Translations under genes and position numbers: made by a program
Assembly: GCA_023653785.1 (NCBI GenBank)
Contig: JAMKCH010007210.1
Location: 1-64,000 of the forward strand
DNA length: 64,000 nucleotides
Source of the DNA: Ophioderma brevispina
Taxonomy: Eukaryota > Echinodermata > Ophiuroidea > Amphilepidida > Ophiodermatidae
Direction: 5' to 3'
Notes under the pieces: model-generated
Database searches by the model: none
What the model was told of the DNA's origin: nothing
What the model saw: only the letters and a program-made list of their open reading frames with translations
Shown: positions 12,018-25,601 of the stretch, one piece after another
Layout: each line of letters begins with the position of its first letter
Position numbering within the stretch: position 1 is the first letter of the stretch

Positions 12018-12312
12018 CTTCACTCTAAGTTACTCCTTTTCCAAATTTCAAATATTTTTAGTTTTTTTGTTTTTTTGACTTTTTTTAATTTGTGCTTTTT
12101 TTAATTATATTTCAAAAACTATTATTTTGTAAGCAACATACGTTTGAAGATCATATCTGTTATAGTCATTGCCATAATCGGTTACATGTTCCAAGTAACG
12201 CTTGGCATGATGCCCGCAGGTACCACAGAGACTCAGCATTGCCATGTAACAACAATTATTAGCCAGACTGTCTGGATTCCAGACTGGTCATGTGTGTACT
12301 ACTCTGTATTTG
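12018..12312. repeat. third partial copy of the duplicated unit's left flank
   Basis: Matches 8090-8389: shared runs include ATCTGTTATAGTCAT, GGTTACATGTT, CACAGAGACTCAGCAT and GTGTGTACTACTCTGTATTT. It stops exactly where copy 2 continues with AGATGCG, suggesting the array was once longer. Confidence 0.7.
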
Positions 12313-15300
12313 CCTAAAAAGCGTGTTTTCTTTTCTATTGAAGATCTTGCATTTTACCGGTAAATCGCTTACCGGGAAAGAGGAGGATAGGGGTCAGTTT
12401 TTCTATTGGAGGTCGCGTGTTTACCGTTAAAATACTCCCCCGTCTTGCTGTCGATCAACTCCACATTTAACAAAACTTTGCCGGCAAATATTTCGTACAC
12501 TGAGGTCATGCAAAGCATTTGTGGGTTTGACTTTTTTCCCACCAAAAAATATTGCGGACTGTCGATGGAGAATTGAATTCGATTTTGACATTTTAACAGT
12601 CAAAAGTCAGAGGCAAATGAGAGGTTAGATGGGTTAAATTTTCGTGAACGTGTAGAGAAGGGTTCGAATGTACATGGCGCTGTACAAGCGATGAGAGGCG
12701 ATGTACGTAGATTGAGGGAGGCACCTCCGAATGCTGGCCCTCATCTCTCTGTCTACGCGTCCACACAAGAGGGTCTACGTCGATCATATCGCACGTATAA
12801 TCAATGTTCGATTTTTCGTTTCTCCACCTCCTCCCCTCCCTCCCCTCCCTGCATACGCACTGTCGCGCAACTGAGTGTGGTTCTATTGGCGTTTACCGTT
12901 AATTTTCCTTCCTCGATAAGGAATTTTGTCGGGTTTATTGACCAGTAAATGGTGAGGGAGGTCCAGTTTCTATTGAGCATTTAATCCCTTATTTCTTCCT
13001 TTTCCGGAAATGGCCACTAGAAACACCCTTATGAGAAAGCCAACCATATTTTTTTACCCTACATAAAAACTTTCACAGCTCTTTGACGTGAAACTTTGTT
13101 GTGAGTGTGAAGGCAATAATACATCTTAAAAGAAAGCTAAAAATTTATTTTTAACAGTGTGAAAGTAATTTTTCTAAATTTTTTAAAACACCATCAAACT
13201 TGAGGGTTTGGGGTATTATTATTTCCGTTTTAATTAAAATACTATATAGGCCTACATTGCATTACCCCCTGCCTCTAAGGTTATTAGGTAATTTTTCAAA
13301 CGGCAGTGATTAAAAACATTATTTTGGCTTTCTTTTTCAAGATCTCTTCTCTGCTGTGAGATGCTTTCATCTAAATAGGGAACATGGTACACGTATTTTA
13401 ATCAGTTCCATACACCTATAACATTTCAGTCCAATAAGAAAGAAACCATTTACCATAATAAGAAATATTGATTGCATTCTACCCAATGAATTATTCAATC
13501 AATTCTCAACCAAAAAGAATAAATTAAAAAAAAAGAATCATGTTCAATCCACTGACGATAATAATCACTTCGGCGGTAAAATAACGCATATCTATACTAT
13601 TGTCATAATTCCTTTTACACATTACATGGGTGTGTCAAATGTTGTAAACAATCAAATGCTACGCCTTTCCTTTTCATGGATTTTTTCATACCAAATGTAT
13701 GGTTAAAGGATTTGACAAATCGTTATCTGTGGATGGTTTTGCTCCATTAGATTTTCCATTTGGAATCTGTACTACCCTGGTGAAAAAAATGCCACACTTA
13801 TGGAAGACTTTACCACCCTTGTGGAAAATTTACCAACTTTTTCTGAACTACTCACTTTTATAGCAAAAATAATTGAAAAATAAACTGTGATTTGTGCTTC
13901 ATGTTACGTCAAAATCAAGTTTTGTAATCAGGGATGAGAATCAGTCATGATCAAATGGTTGGATCAACGTTAAGGTAAGCATATTTACTTGTTGGTACGA
14001 TGCAACCCCAAGGTGTGAAATTAATGGTGTGACTTAGTATCAACCAGTAATATGGAAGCCGACCCAGGCTGGAACTTGGGAGCATACCGCCCTGGCAAAG
14101 TTTCAAAAGTGGTGGAAATATAAGGGTTGACCCTCAAAAAAATGCTAAATGTTAATGATCAAAATATCTATTAGATAAATAAACAAATGACTACTTTCAC
14201 TGCATCCCCAGGGCCTATTTTTCTTATCAGTAAAGCTTAAAATACCCTCATAAATATTGAAATAATAGCTATACCTAGGCTTTAAAAATGTTTGTTTGCT
14301 GTAGGCCAATGGAAGTTTATTCTTAGTTTCAGTGGAGGTTTTTTAAAAGGTGATTAGTCGGATTTCATTATTCCTTATGTTTACTTCCATTATTCCTTAT
14401 ATTATTAATTTACCAATTATTTCGATGTTTAAAGGCACGACTAATCCTTATATTTATACATAAAACAAAGTTACAGGTGTCTACAATTACCAAACCGGGT
14501 AAATTGCAGTTTTATATTTCTTCAAAAAGTTTAAATTCAGTTCAAGTAATTTTTGCACTGAGTATGATGACAAGGCGAACAAATCTGGAGGAAATGCTTA
14601 TTATGGTATACTGTGACAACCACCCTCCCAAGGAAACTGCTTAAATGAACAGGAAGGGAGCTTTGAATATTTTGAGCAACTGAAAATTTGTTTTTATTAT
14701 CAAGTTTTCCAAATCATGAAATATTGCCACATGGGCGAATCTGATGCGCGCTCCAACAGAAACTAGAATTCAATTTCCCTTGGCCGTCTGACAGAAGGAA
14801 AAATATTAGGGTCGGTAGGTCGGTTTGATTTTTTTAAGGATAACTTGCATCACCCTGTTTGCTCTAACAAATGATTACAACATGCAATTACTCTTTTATT
14901 TTTTTTACACTTGTTGTAGTTTGTTTTGTGGTCGTCTTGGTTTTGATATTTTTCGTCTTTGTGTTGGTAATTTTTTTGAAATTGGTAAATGAAAATTATG
15001 ATCGCCGGCAGATTTTGTGGTGCTAATTTGCATAAAAAAATTGGGGTCATCATTTTTTTTTCTAGGGTCAGCGTAGTTACGGCAAACGAACTTATTTTTT
15101 TTTTTAATGAATAGTGAACCTTTTTAAGGATTCCAAAAAGGTAGAATTTGTTAAGTTTCTAAAGAGGCAAAATCCTGGCCGAGCAGATATTAATCGGACA
15201 ACTGTATTTGATTGATAATGGTCAACTTTGAATTCCTGTCTGTCTTTGTCATACACATTGTAACTTGAACAGTTACTGCATTCATAACTATGAAATAAAA

Positions 15301-15420
15301 AAAACTACACCACATATATTTATTATGATCCTTTCCACAAATCGTGATACATCTTATGGCATGGAATTATCTGACAGAGGGAATTTAACTGGTAGCATCA
15401 AAACGATGTAGAGGGTAATA
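12313..15420. other. no recognisable gene
   Basis: A C/T-rich run lies around 12824-12851 (CTCCTCCCCTCCCTCCCCTC). The rest is AT-rich with homopolymers. About 90 bases near 14910-15000 resemble 24660-24745 (CTTTGTGTTGGTAATTTTTT), so part is an unclassified dispersed repeat. Short frames are unremarkable. Confidence 0.45.
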
Positions 15421-15660
15421 TATGGTTGGACTAAGTCAGTACTGCTGAAAATAAAATGCTGACTTCGATTTTTCCCGAGGAAGCACGCGCAGTCCAGTTT
15501 TTCTACAATTAATTTTTTTTTGCATATAAATAAAGCTTGTCTACTAAAATCACTATGTAAAATATCTCAGCTCAAATCGATGTCCGTAATAAGCTCCATA
15601 AAGAATATCACAAACTTTGTATAAAATTAGTTAGGAACCAGAATTTTTAACACGATTCTG
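15421..15660 (+). mobile_element. degraded relative of MITE family F
   Basis: Contains TGCATATAAATAAAGCTTGT, CTCAGCTCAAATCGATGTCC and ACAAACTTTGTATAAA, matching the interior of the F copy at 17538. The ends are not clear. Confidence 0.4.
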
Positions 15661-16228
15661 TGGTATACTGTCAGACCACAGACATTTTAGATGTTTTTTC
15701 TTGTCTTCCGCCACATGTAGCAACTAAAAAGAAATTGAAAAACTTTGTTGTAACTATAAATTCTGTAAGGCAATGGCGCTTTTAATTCCAACAGGCACTG
15801 TACCTTAAAATCACCCAGCACCACACTTCCTCTTACGGATTTTTGTGGGTCATACATCTTTTTTTTTTTTTTTCTTTTTTTGCACGTTCCAATCCACCCC
15901 AAACCGAAGCTTTTGAATGCACACTGATTAACATGCGGCACCGTACATCCCACCCCGCGTCGTTTTTTTTACATAAATAACATTTTTAAATCCTACATGT
16001 GAGGAGGATGGTGCAGAAATATTTGGTGTTATTATGATGTTATAATGGATGGGAATATTTTTATTCACAAAAAATATAAAATTTTTTAATTTGAAATTCC
16101 TTAATCAAACACCATTCTAAATACCATACATGTAACGTCCTGGGAACTTTTTAATCAGTGGTTTATTATTATTAACAAATCAAACCCTACATGTGGTTTT
16201 GAATACGGTGTCCAAAGTACAGTGTTCT

Positions 16229-16535
16229 TTAAAAGGCTGACTCAGAGATTTCCCGATGATGGCGCACTCATTTTTCAAACAAATCATGTTTGTGCATATA
16301 CATAATGCTTGTCCATTGTGTGAGAGGAGGTAACTAGGCTAAACACGAAGGTCTTCATATAGAAAATCAAACCTGTGTTTATAAATTTCCGAACCGAGTT
16401 TGCGATACAACACTGTATCCTATGGCACGGTTGTACTGTGCAATAAATGTTTACTGCATGAAAAACAAAAAATCCGATTCATTGTAACTTTGGACAAAAA
16501 TTTATATATTGCAAAATCTCCGAGTCAGCCCTTAA
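16229..16535 (+). mobile_element. MITE family F (TTAA-bordered)
   Basis: Left end TTAAAAGGCTGACTCAGAGA, right end ATCTCCGAGTCAGCCCTTAA. Non-coding interior. Copies at 17538 and, degraded, at 15421. Confidence 0.8.
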
Positions 16536-17224
16536 GTGAAGAGAAGTTTTGCATGCTGGAAAAAAATTAATTGAAAAATGTTCTAACACTTTATGCCTTC
16601 AATTTGGATATTAGAGTTGTGAAATTTCCTGTTTTAAGAGGTTTCCATGTTTTTTTAAATTTTGTTAGTGCCACAATTTTATCTTTTTCTTTTCTTTGAT
16701 TTTCAGCCAGCTTTTGGCATTTTTTACTCTTTTTTTTTCCATCTTTTTTTTTCCCTTTTCCCCCTCATTTTTTTGTCCATAGCCTCAAACAAGCCTCAAC
16801 ACCCCCGATTATTTAAAATGCTTTGGAAAAGAAAGAGTTTATCGTGGAGGCAAGAGAAAAATATCCATAGATACTCACATCTTTTGAAAACTTGCTTTTC
16901 CTTAGCATATTGCTTTCGGTGCCTAAACTTAGTTACACTCTCTAGCTGCAGTCAAAATAAAGATCCTTTTTTATGTTAAAAGTGGACAATCACAGTTTCA
17001 ATAAAATGTGAAATTCCTCAATTTGGCCTCTCAAAAGATAATCTAGGTCCCCTTGGAAGAATACAGTTTACAAAATACAGGCCACAAGACAACAGTGCTG
17101 ATGCCGTGGAACAACTCTGTCATGTGTGTTGTTGTATTTAATGCCATGATCTGCTGCATAAAATCACTCTCCGGAGTGTTTTATTAAAAACTATCTGTTT
17201 ACCCATAAGGTTGCTGATTTGGGC

Positions 17225-17473
17225 TTAAAGGTGCAATGAGAAATTTAAAAATAAATTTCTCATTTTTTAGATGGGGATATTTTTGGAGCAATAGGAAATT
17301 CAGCCTGTGATTTGTAATGAATATCGCATATACAAAGCACCTTTTGTTTTCATTTTCTAAGTTATTTCCGTAGCTAAAGGTAAGGAACTCATCTATTTAG
17401 TGTCTAATCTATATGAAATCACTACATATCAAAGAAAATATGGATGAGCTTGAATCTCATTGGGCACCTTTAT
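17225..17473 (+). mobile_element. MITE family B, internally shortened
   Basis: Left end TTAAAGGTGCAATGAGAAAT, right end AATCTCATTGGGCACCTTTA. About 100 bp shorter than full copies because interior sequence is missing. Confidence 0.65.
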
Positions 17474-17537
17474 TTCAGGTAGACTACTTGTATATAAAAA
17501 GTTTACAACCATGCAAAAATTGGAATTTTTTGAAAAA

Positions 17538-17882
17538 TAAAGTGCTGACTCAGAGATTCCCAATGAGGGCGCACTCAATTTTCAAACAAATTGTTTTTTT
17601 TGCATAGACATAATGCTTGTCCCATATACAATCACTGTGTGAAATACTAAGCTCAAATCGAAGTCCTTCAGAGAGAAAATCACAACTTTGTTATAAATTC
17701 TGGAGTCTGGAATTTTTTTTATAACATGGGAATCCTAATGCACTGTTGTCTGCATGAAACAAAAAATCAATTCATCTCTAACTTTGGAATTAGCATTTAG
17801 GTGACTATCTTTAGTTTCTGGATGACTAGTTTTATTACTGCACACCAAAAATTATATTTCAAATCTCCGAGTCAGTCTTTAT
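17538..17882 (+). mobile_element. MITE family F
   Basis: Left end GTGCTGACTCAGAGATTCCC, right end AAATCTCCGAGTCAGTCTTTA. Interior shared with the 16229 copy (GGGCGCACTCA, TTTTCAAACAAAT, ATAATGCTTGTCC). Confidence 0.75.
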
Positions 17883-17899
17883 CTTCAGTCTTAAAGGTT

Positions 17900-19100
17900 C
17901 TAATTTGGCTTGACTTTTTTGTCTCTCAACAATTTTAATAGTACATTTTGTTGATTCCAAGCGCCTCTCTTTGTTGTTAATAACTAATATTTTCTAATAA
18001 CCTTAATCGGTGCGCCTAAGTGCAGAAGCTGTTAGTGCTTACACACTAAGAGAAAAAATATATTAAACAGTGATATAAATATAAATAAAAAAAGTAAAAA
18101 AAAACTCTATGATTAATTTTAATTTACATTTTTAACAACAAAACATACAAGAGCAGCCGTCGCGGATCAGGGAAAAGGGCGTGCGCTCCCTTTAATTCTG
18201 CAATCAGCCCATTTTGGATAACAATTTTAGCCTTTCAGCCCCGGTAATTTTGATGTTTTCAAATTCTGGATCCGCCCCTGGAAACCTCACTATGTTGAGG
18301 AGCTGGGGGATAGGGAGAGAAGAGAAGGCAGTCCCGTTGCCTACACATACTAAAACTGGGGATCACCCTTAGAACGTCGGGTGTGTTTGGATCCTGCTGT
18401 GGGGGTGATGGTATGTACCCCATAGTGTCATTGGTGACGTCACATCGTCCTTTTGATTTCTTTTCATGGCGGATTTAAGGAAAAGGGCCCTGTCAAAGCC
18501 AGCTTAAGTTGGGGCAACCCTTTAAAGCGTCAAGAAGCACGCGATATCGATCTTTAGTGCGACTAAGGTGTCCAAGGGGGCCCGAAGCAAGTATTTTAGG
18601 GGGGGGTGTTCCCTTTCAGCACTCTTGACACTGCTGACTCTTAATCCGCCACTGTTTTCCTTTTGATGCTTCTACCCTAAACTTGAGCTAGTTTAAAACA
18701 ACTACCCTAGTAACAATTGGATGTCGGAAACGATTAAGGAAGTAAGAATAACACAAATTTAAACATTTAGCTTTAGAAACATTGGAAACAGTATGGTTGT
18801 CAATAAGATTTACTTTTAAATCCATAAAATTAAAAAAAAAGAAAGGTCTTGAGAAGTGATGACATACTGGGAAAAGTATGTGACAGAGCTTAGTGACAAC
18901 TTCTACCACAAACCAAGAAAGCAGAGAACGGCAAAATTCATTTTTTAAAAATTTTTTTTTATTAAAATGTTAAAGTGCAGGCGAACATTTAAAAAAAATA
19001 ATGCATCTGCAAAAGTTAACCAAGATGCAAGAAGATTTGATGGCATTTTGAACTAGAATTTTCACAACGATTCTCGCTTTTGCACTCGCTATTTCAAAGA
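17900..19100. other. no recognisable gene
   Basis: AT-rich with a GC-richer patch near 18160-18620. No motif, exon border or clear repeat structure was found. Confidence 0.4.
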
Positions 19101-19109
19101 ATATAAGTT

Positions 19110-19745
19110 TGTGGGCCCTCTATTATCGTTGACCTTGCATATACCTTTTGACCTCATCAATACAAATGGAGGGATCCCTTGTGCACACTATGCACCAAAA
19201 GTTTGGTTCCAATTGAACCACTTTTCATTGAGGTCAATTTTACATTTTATCCTATTTTTCAAGTTGACCATGAACATGACCTTTGAAACCTTGACATATG
19301 ACCTCATCAACATATGAAGGGATCGTGGTGGTCACATATGACACAAGTTTGGTGCCGTTTGGTTCCAATTGAACTCAACTTTTCCATTAGTTCAATTTTA
19401 AAAAAAAAATTAACTTTTAAGTTAACATACACACATACATTTTAGCCTATTTTTCAAGTTGACCTCACATGACCTTGACCCTTGGCACAGACCTTTGACC
19501 TCAATCAACATATCGGGATCCCGTGGTGCACCTATGACACAAGTTTGGTTCCAATTGAAACTTCCAACTTTTCAATTGAGACAATTTAAAAAAAAATTTT
19601 TTTTTTTTGACCTCACCTGAGCTTTGACCTGGCACATGACCTTTGACCACCTCATCAACATATCGGATCCCCGTGTTCACTATGACCAGTTGGTTTCCAA
19701 TTTTGACCTTCCAACTTTTCAATGAGATCAATTTTTCTGGGTTGT
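19110..19745 (-). repeat. DR1-type AGGTCA repeat array, minus orientation
   Basis: Reads on this strand as repeated TGACCT/TTTGACCTC blocks, the inverse of the 3348 element, in units of roughly 100-130 bp. Shared pieces include GTTTGGTTCCAATTGAA and TTTTTCAAGTTGACC. About 120 bases to the right is GCCAGCTATAGCTGG, the palindrome at the left end of the 24761 element, so this is probably that subfamily reversed. Confidence 0.6.
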
Positions 19746-19919
19746 GAATTTTTAGGTCAGGGACCCGGGTGTATAGCAGCGCTGAGGGAGCCCCCCCTTC
19801 CCCCTTTGTTAGGTGACACATACTCCCCACAGACCCCTGCACACGGATTGTCCCTAAGTGTGCTCCTGCCAGCTATAGCTGGGGCGGCCCCAAAAAGTAC
19901 ATCTGCCATATTGGGAAAA

Positions 19920-22900
19920 TAGTTGCCTCCCTTCATTCAAATGCTTGGCCAGGAACAATATTGTTTATTTTTTTGCCATAACTGACTTTTTGCAGGGTAG
20001 TACAAAATCTTCAGTTTGTCGTTGCAGTTTAAGGGGCTAAGATGACCTGATGGGTGTACCTCAAGATGTTTACCAACCCTTTAAAAAGTTCTTTCTTAAT
20101 TATTTACCGTAGAAGGAAGGCATTCTGCCAGATTTCCCCAGACAAAATCCTTGTCCTGAAGTTTATGGCAGGCTTATCCAGCTCTCTAGTTGCCTCTTGA
20201 AATATTTATTCAAAAGGCATCTTGGTAAATTTGAGGGTGGAGTCTTTCGTTGTCTGAAATGCACAGCAAATTTTTGCAATGCGCAGAAAATGCGAAAGTG
20301 CAAATAAGTTAAATTTTGACACAGATTCCCAAAATACACAACTCATTGCGAATTTCCAAAAACCGAGAAATTGCCCAAAAATTATGCACCCATATAACGC
20401 ATATGTTGAGGCGATCAGCTAAGTTAAATTCAGTTTTCATATGCATTCTGAGGTTTGATTTGTTTTTTTTTGCTGAAAATTCATAGAAATTGACTTGCAG
20501 TTCCTGGAATATGGTTGTTTTTGTAATGTTATCATAATAAGCAATACACAGTGGGGGTAAATGAAGGAGAGAGGGAGGGAGGAGGAGAAGGGAAAGGTTT
20601 TAGTTTGGGGGCGGTTTTTTGAACGTGAAAAAATGCTATAATTGGCTATATCTCAATCAATATTAGCAAGAAGCAAGAAGCCACTCGTTTTACACTTGAT
20701 CATTAAACCAAGGGGGTGAAAACGCATTCAAAACCAGTTCGTCCGTGAAGCTGGGCGCTGACATTTTGAATATGCACAAATTGCGTGGCCAGGCATTGCA
20801 CGAATAATTATCAGTTTGGGTGCTTGTATACACACATAATGTCAATTATCGATTCAAACATCCGCCAAAATATCAGTGTTGGATGTTGGGTGCTATTGGT
20901 GGTTAAATGTTTGTCCTACCCATGCCACACAACGAATGAAAAGAACCACATCAGCAGTCGTCTTGATTAAATAAACCGCCTCAATTAATTACTCTTTTCA
21001 CCTAAGCCGCGCATTGCTGATAATGAAAAAAGAGTATTGGGCACAATGATCGCAGGACACTAATATTACAACAATACACCTGGCCACCTCTAACACATAC
21101 ATTCATTTGTATCACACCCGTTAGTGTATTTCAAAGCGGCACCCACAGTATGTGGAAGAAGCCGGAGGCCGCCATTGCTTTCTATTGTTGGTACCCTCTA
21201 GATTTTCTTTGTGGTCCGCAAAACATGCGAGACGGTGAAGTTCTAAAGATTACGTAACAGTTTTCCTCTCTATCTATATAGAACCTTCTTTTATCATACA
21301 CACCATGCAGGTACTTCAATCCACGGAATACGAATTAATGGGAGTTGAAATAGAAACTGAGATACAAAAGGTTGATAGCAGTCAAGCGGTCTTCTTTTGG
21401 ACTACTTTCCTGACATTTGTGACCTGGCCCCCCCAAAAAATCAAATTAGAGAAAATTTGATGAAGTCCACACGTTTTGGTGTTGAGATGAGTCCCAAAAA
21501 GACAAACCAAGTTCAAACCATGTATAAGATGTTATTGTGTTATTGAATTGGTCTCATGCAATTTGCTGGTCACACATAGTAAAATACTGGTATGGTTTAC
21601 AACTAATACATTAGTGAGAAAGAGGGAGCATAAATTTGACCGTTTTTCTGTTATAAAGTGGGTGAACTCTAAACAACAAGGTCAACCTGGTTAATGCGGG
21701 CAAAAAGAGGATTTGTTTGCTACAACTCAGGCAAGCAAGACACAGTTATACATTGCTGCTTTCCATTTGTTGATTAATTTCCTCTATTAATGAGCCAGAA
21801 GTGATCACAGTGGATCGATAGGTATGCAGCGGAAAGGTACATTCACAGAAAGGAATATCAAGTGTGTTTTAGGAATCGCACAAACCACAAATAGATTTGT
21901 GTACAAATGAAAATGCCCTCTCATCAAACATCAATTTCTCTGCTCTAAAGGTGACTGGTTATTTCCAAATTCAAACTGATTTTTTGGATGAGTAGGACAT
22001 ACTCTTCAAAACAAAAATAAAGCATGGATGAAGGCATTTTTTTGTTTTATCTAAGAGCATCAACCTATTTTTTAAATTTTTACTAAAATTAGAGCAACAG
22101 TTTCTCCTCCCCAAAAAAACCCTCAGAAATAACAAACAAAAAACAAAAATGGACAACAAAATCTTACCACCCAATGTTTTGGTACAGTCCGATTATAATT
22201 ACTATATTTTCAATTTCATTTAAAGACACAACTTATCACATTTTGTGACTCCTCATTTAGGCATGCCATATTTTTGGATGCAACACTGTCATCGCACCGA
22301 ACGTTTCTGCTACAAAAACACCTTTTTTTATTTAGTGATGTGATTCGGCCTGAAAGTCGGTGGTGGGTAAAGCAACAGCTGCATGGAGATTAAGTTTATT
22401 GGGACTGTGCAAGCTTTTCCCTTTCTTAACTTTCCTAATCATACTATACCATAGTGTGGTGATAACAGGAAACATCACCAGGGCAGGGATGTGTACTCCT
22501 ATGTATAAAAACCATGTAGTTTTTTTTATTCTGTTTAACAACAAAAATAAATAATGGTACGAATTGGGTTAATTGGGATCGATATTTAACAATCAAGATC
22601 ACAAGTTCTGTTTCCTTGTATGTAACCAAGCGTGACGCGAATTGGTTCATTGTGTCACTGTCCACATGGCTGCATTGGACGAACGCCAAAACGCGTCAAA
22701 TCATGCCGTTTCAGGTCAAATATGATATTTAATTTGTAAGTATAGCAGAAAGTATGGTAAACATTAACAGGATTTTGGGTATAAAAACTTGTTTATGCCC
22801 GAGGGCTAAAGCCGTCGGCATAAATAACGTTCATACCCAAAATCGCTGTGAATGGAACCCCTAATTTTACAACATTTATTTCAAATCTCACATACAAAAC

Positions 22901-24650
22901 TAAAAGGGAGTGTTGAGGGAGTACAACCAATGGAAACTGAACTAACATGCTCATGGCAATGAATATTTGATGAATATGAAATCAAAGCTCATCTTGCATT
23001 GCATGGACGTACACCATGGTAGACCTCTTCAAATCAAACTTTTCTTTGAACGCATCCCAATTAACGCTGGGGATGGGTCAGTTCTATGTGTTAACTCCAC
23101 ATTCCCAGTTTTTGATATCAATGTGATGGTCCGGGCATTTCATTGGTTGAACATGTAGGATAATGATTAAAGTGATCTCTATAAACACATTTGGATTCTG
23201 AAGAATTGATCAGTATTTGGAAGGTGAATAGGGCACCCAACAAATAAATAGTCCGTAGGTACATTTCAGGCCCAAATCAGCTGTATTCCACCAATACGAT
23301 GTATTCACCGACATCGCTAAATCCGCCATGTATCTACCGATGGTTCAATGTTGTTCCCCAACATTTTATTTTTGGATAACTTGGCATAAAACATTCAGTC
23401 CGCAACATAATCCTGTTTTAACTTCTGCATAGCTAAAAATAGATACAAACTGACCATGCACAAAAAAAAAATCACTGCCTTTAGGCCGAAAAAGATATAG
23501 TCTGTCCTCAAGTACTGTGGCCTAAAAGCGATGTGCTTACTTTTTTAAATAAGGTACCCCACCCGATACGAACAGAGTATCTTGCTCCTGTTTCATGGAA
23601 GGGCCCATCACCAAGGGTGTATTGAGTCAATCCCACAATGGCCAGTTTTGGGGAAATTTCAAACCTCACCAGGGTGTCATAGTGCTGCCACAAAAATCAT
23701 ATTTCTTAACCAAACAAATCCTGACTTCTATGCTCATTTTTGCCCACCAAGCCTTGTACTTAGGGAATTTTATTCATGATTATGGCATGTCATGTGGTCC
23801 TTAAGCTTTGGGAACACCTTATCCCTAAATACTGACATAAGTTTTGTACAGTAACATATAGGCACAAGCAAGCATTGGTGGCGATGATCAAAACACCCCT
23901 GGGCCATCACCAACGTACTTCAGTTCACCAAATTTAATACAAAATTTCATTTAATGCCAACATGAATGGCAATTAGTGTGGATTACAATACCCATAGAGT
24001 ACGGTACAAATATTTTCCGGTTACTAAACAACCATATTTTAACAATGAATAATGGCACAAGCCCGGCAAGGGGCGTGAGCTTGATCAAACTGATCAAACT
24101 GGCACAAGTGCATTGATTTTGGCAAATGCATGAGGACTAAAAATACACAGACATTAACTTTAATAATTCTTAGTTAGACAGCAGACATTTTTTTTGAATA
24201 TGAATACATCGTGAAATCTAACTCGGTAATATTTCTAACGAAAAATGCACACACCCGCCAATAAAAATAATCCAATGTTTTCGCATAAATGTTCTAAACA
24301 CACTGCGTACGTTCATTAACATACACACCATGCAATGACATCAATGTTAGATTTTTGTCCAATCATATTTCTTCTCTCATAATAAATGTTTGTGAATGCA
24401 ATTCGAGTGATTGTATCAGTTTGTATATCCACTACTGTTCCTGTTTATAAAGTTAAAACATTGATGAGGGTGGAACAGTGGTTGCATGTATCCACTAATG
24501 GCAAGTCCAGAAAGGCCTAAAAATATTTGTTTGTCGTAATGGAGGAAAAATATTAGATATTTTAAGATGAACTTCACATTCTTCACCTCCAAAATGAATT
24601 CAACATGCTACTATTGATAGGGTTTTTCCAATGGCATGTCAAAGATCTTT
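19920..24650. other. long non-coding stretch, no recognisable gene
   Basis: Contains a purine run (20565-20600) and several 60-80 codon frames on both strands that overlap and show no domain, signal or splice context. The frame at 22967-23158 looks no better than chance. Confidence 0.4.
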
Positions 24651-24760
24651 CATTTTACTCGTTGTAGTTGTTTTATTATCTTGTTTCGATGTTTTTTGTC
24701 TTTGTGTTGGTAATTTTTTTAAATTGTAAATGAAAACCATGGGTTGGTCAAAAGATTTGT

Positions 24761-25163
24761 TGTGGGCCGCCAGCTATAGCTGGCAGGACCACTTAGCAAT
24801 CCGTTGTGTGTGTGTATGTGCTGGTGTATGTGTGTGTGTATGTGGTGATGTGTGTGTCACTAAATTGTTAAGTTTTTTTTTAAATTGACTTCAATTGAAA
24901 AGTTGAACTTCAATTGGAACCAAACTTCTGTTATAGGTGCACAATGGGATCCCTCATATGTTGATGAGGTCAAAGGTCATGTTTAAAGTCAAAGGTCATG
25001 TGAAGTCAAGTTGAAAATGGCTAAAAATGTAAAATTGACCTAAATTGAAAACTTGAAGTTCAATTGGAACCAAACTTGTGTCATAGGTGCACCATGTGAT
25101 CCCTCATATGTTGATGAGGTCAAAGGTCATGTGCCAGGGTCAAAGGTCATGGGGTGGCCCACA
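24761..25163 (+). mobile_element. inverted-repeat element with DR1-type repeats (second subfamily)
   Basis: Starts TGTGGGCCGCC and ends GGTGGCCCACA, a near-inverse. The start runs into a perfect 16-base palindrome, GCCAGCTATAGCTGGC (24769-24784). The interior has a TG-rich microsatellite (24804-24858) and then two units holding GAGGTCAAAGGTCATG and GTCAAAGGTCATG. It has the same plan as 3348-3902 (short TIR, palindrome, AGGTCA units) with different terminal sequence. Confidence 0.6.
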
Positions 25164-25601
25164 GCTTATATTCTTTTAATATACTGAGCGCGAAAGCCGA
25201 GAACCGCGAAATTCTAGTTTCATTTTGTCCTAATGGTCATAAACTTTTTTGAGTCGACAGGTTTTTCTAGTTTCGGTCGGGTTATGGCAAACAAACTTTC
25301 TTGTGTAATCACACATTAAAAAACATTCAAGTAGTACAAGAGGTTGCCTTAAATATGACTGTGAATATGAGAGGTGAGCTACCAACTTGGCATGGGGAGG
25401 GGGAAAGCAGATTGGTGACAGTCCAGTAGCCATGAACGACAGTGCTGCAGTACACAAATGGGACAAAAATACACTAATACTAAAGGCCTACAAGATATCT
25501 GGTGCAATGAGAGATTTCACTTACAGGTGTCCCTAAAAATTCTGATTTTTACTCTAATATAAAGCTCTCTCTATCAAAATATCCTTATGTGAAAGGATTA
25601 A

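Noticed and set aside
15842..15890. Lysine-run peptide from the long T tract on the minus strand
   Set aside because: An artefact of translating a poly-T stretch.
24804..24858. TG-rich tract as a regulatory element
   Set aside because: A simple microsatellite inside a repeat element. No independent evidence of function.
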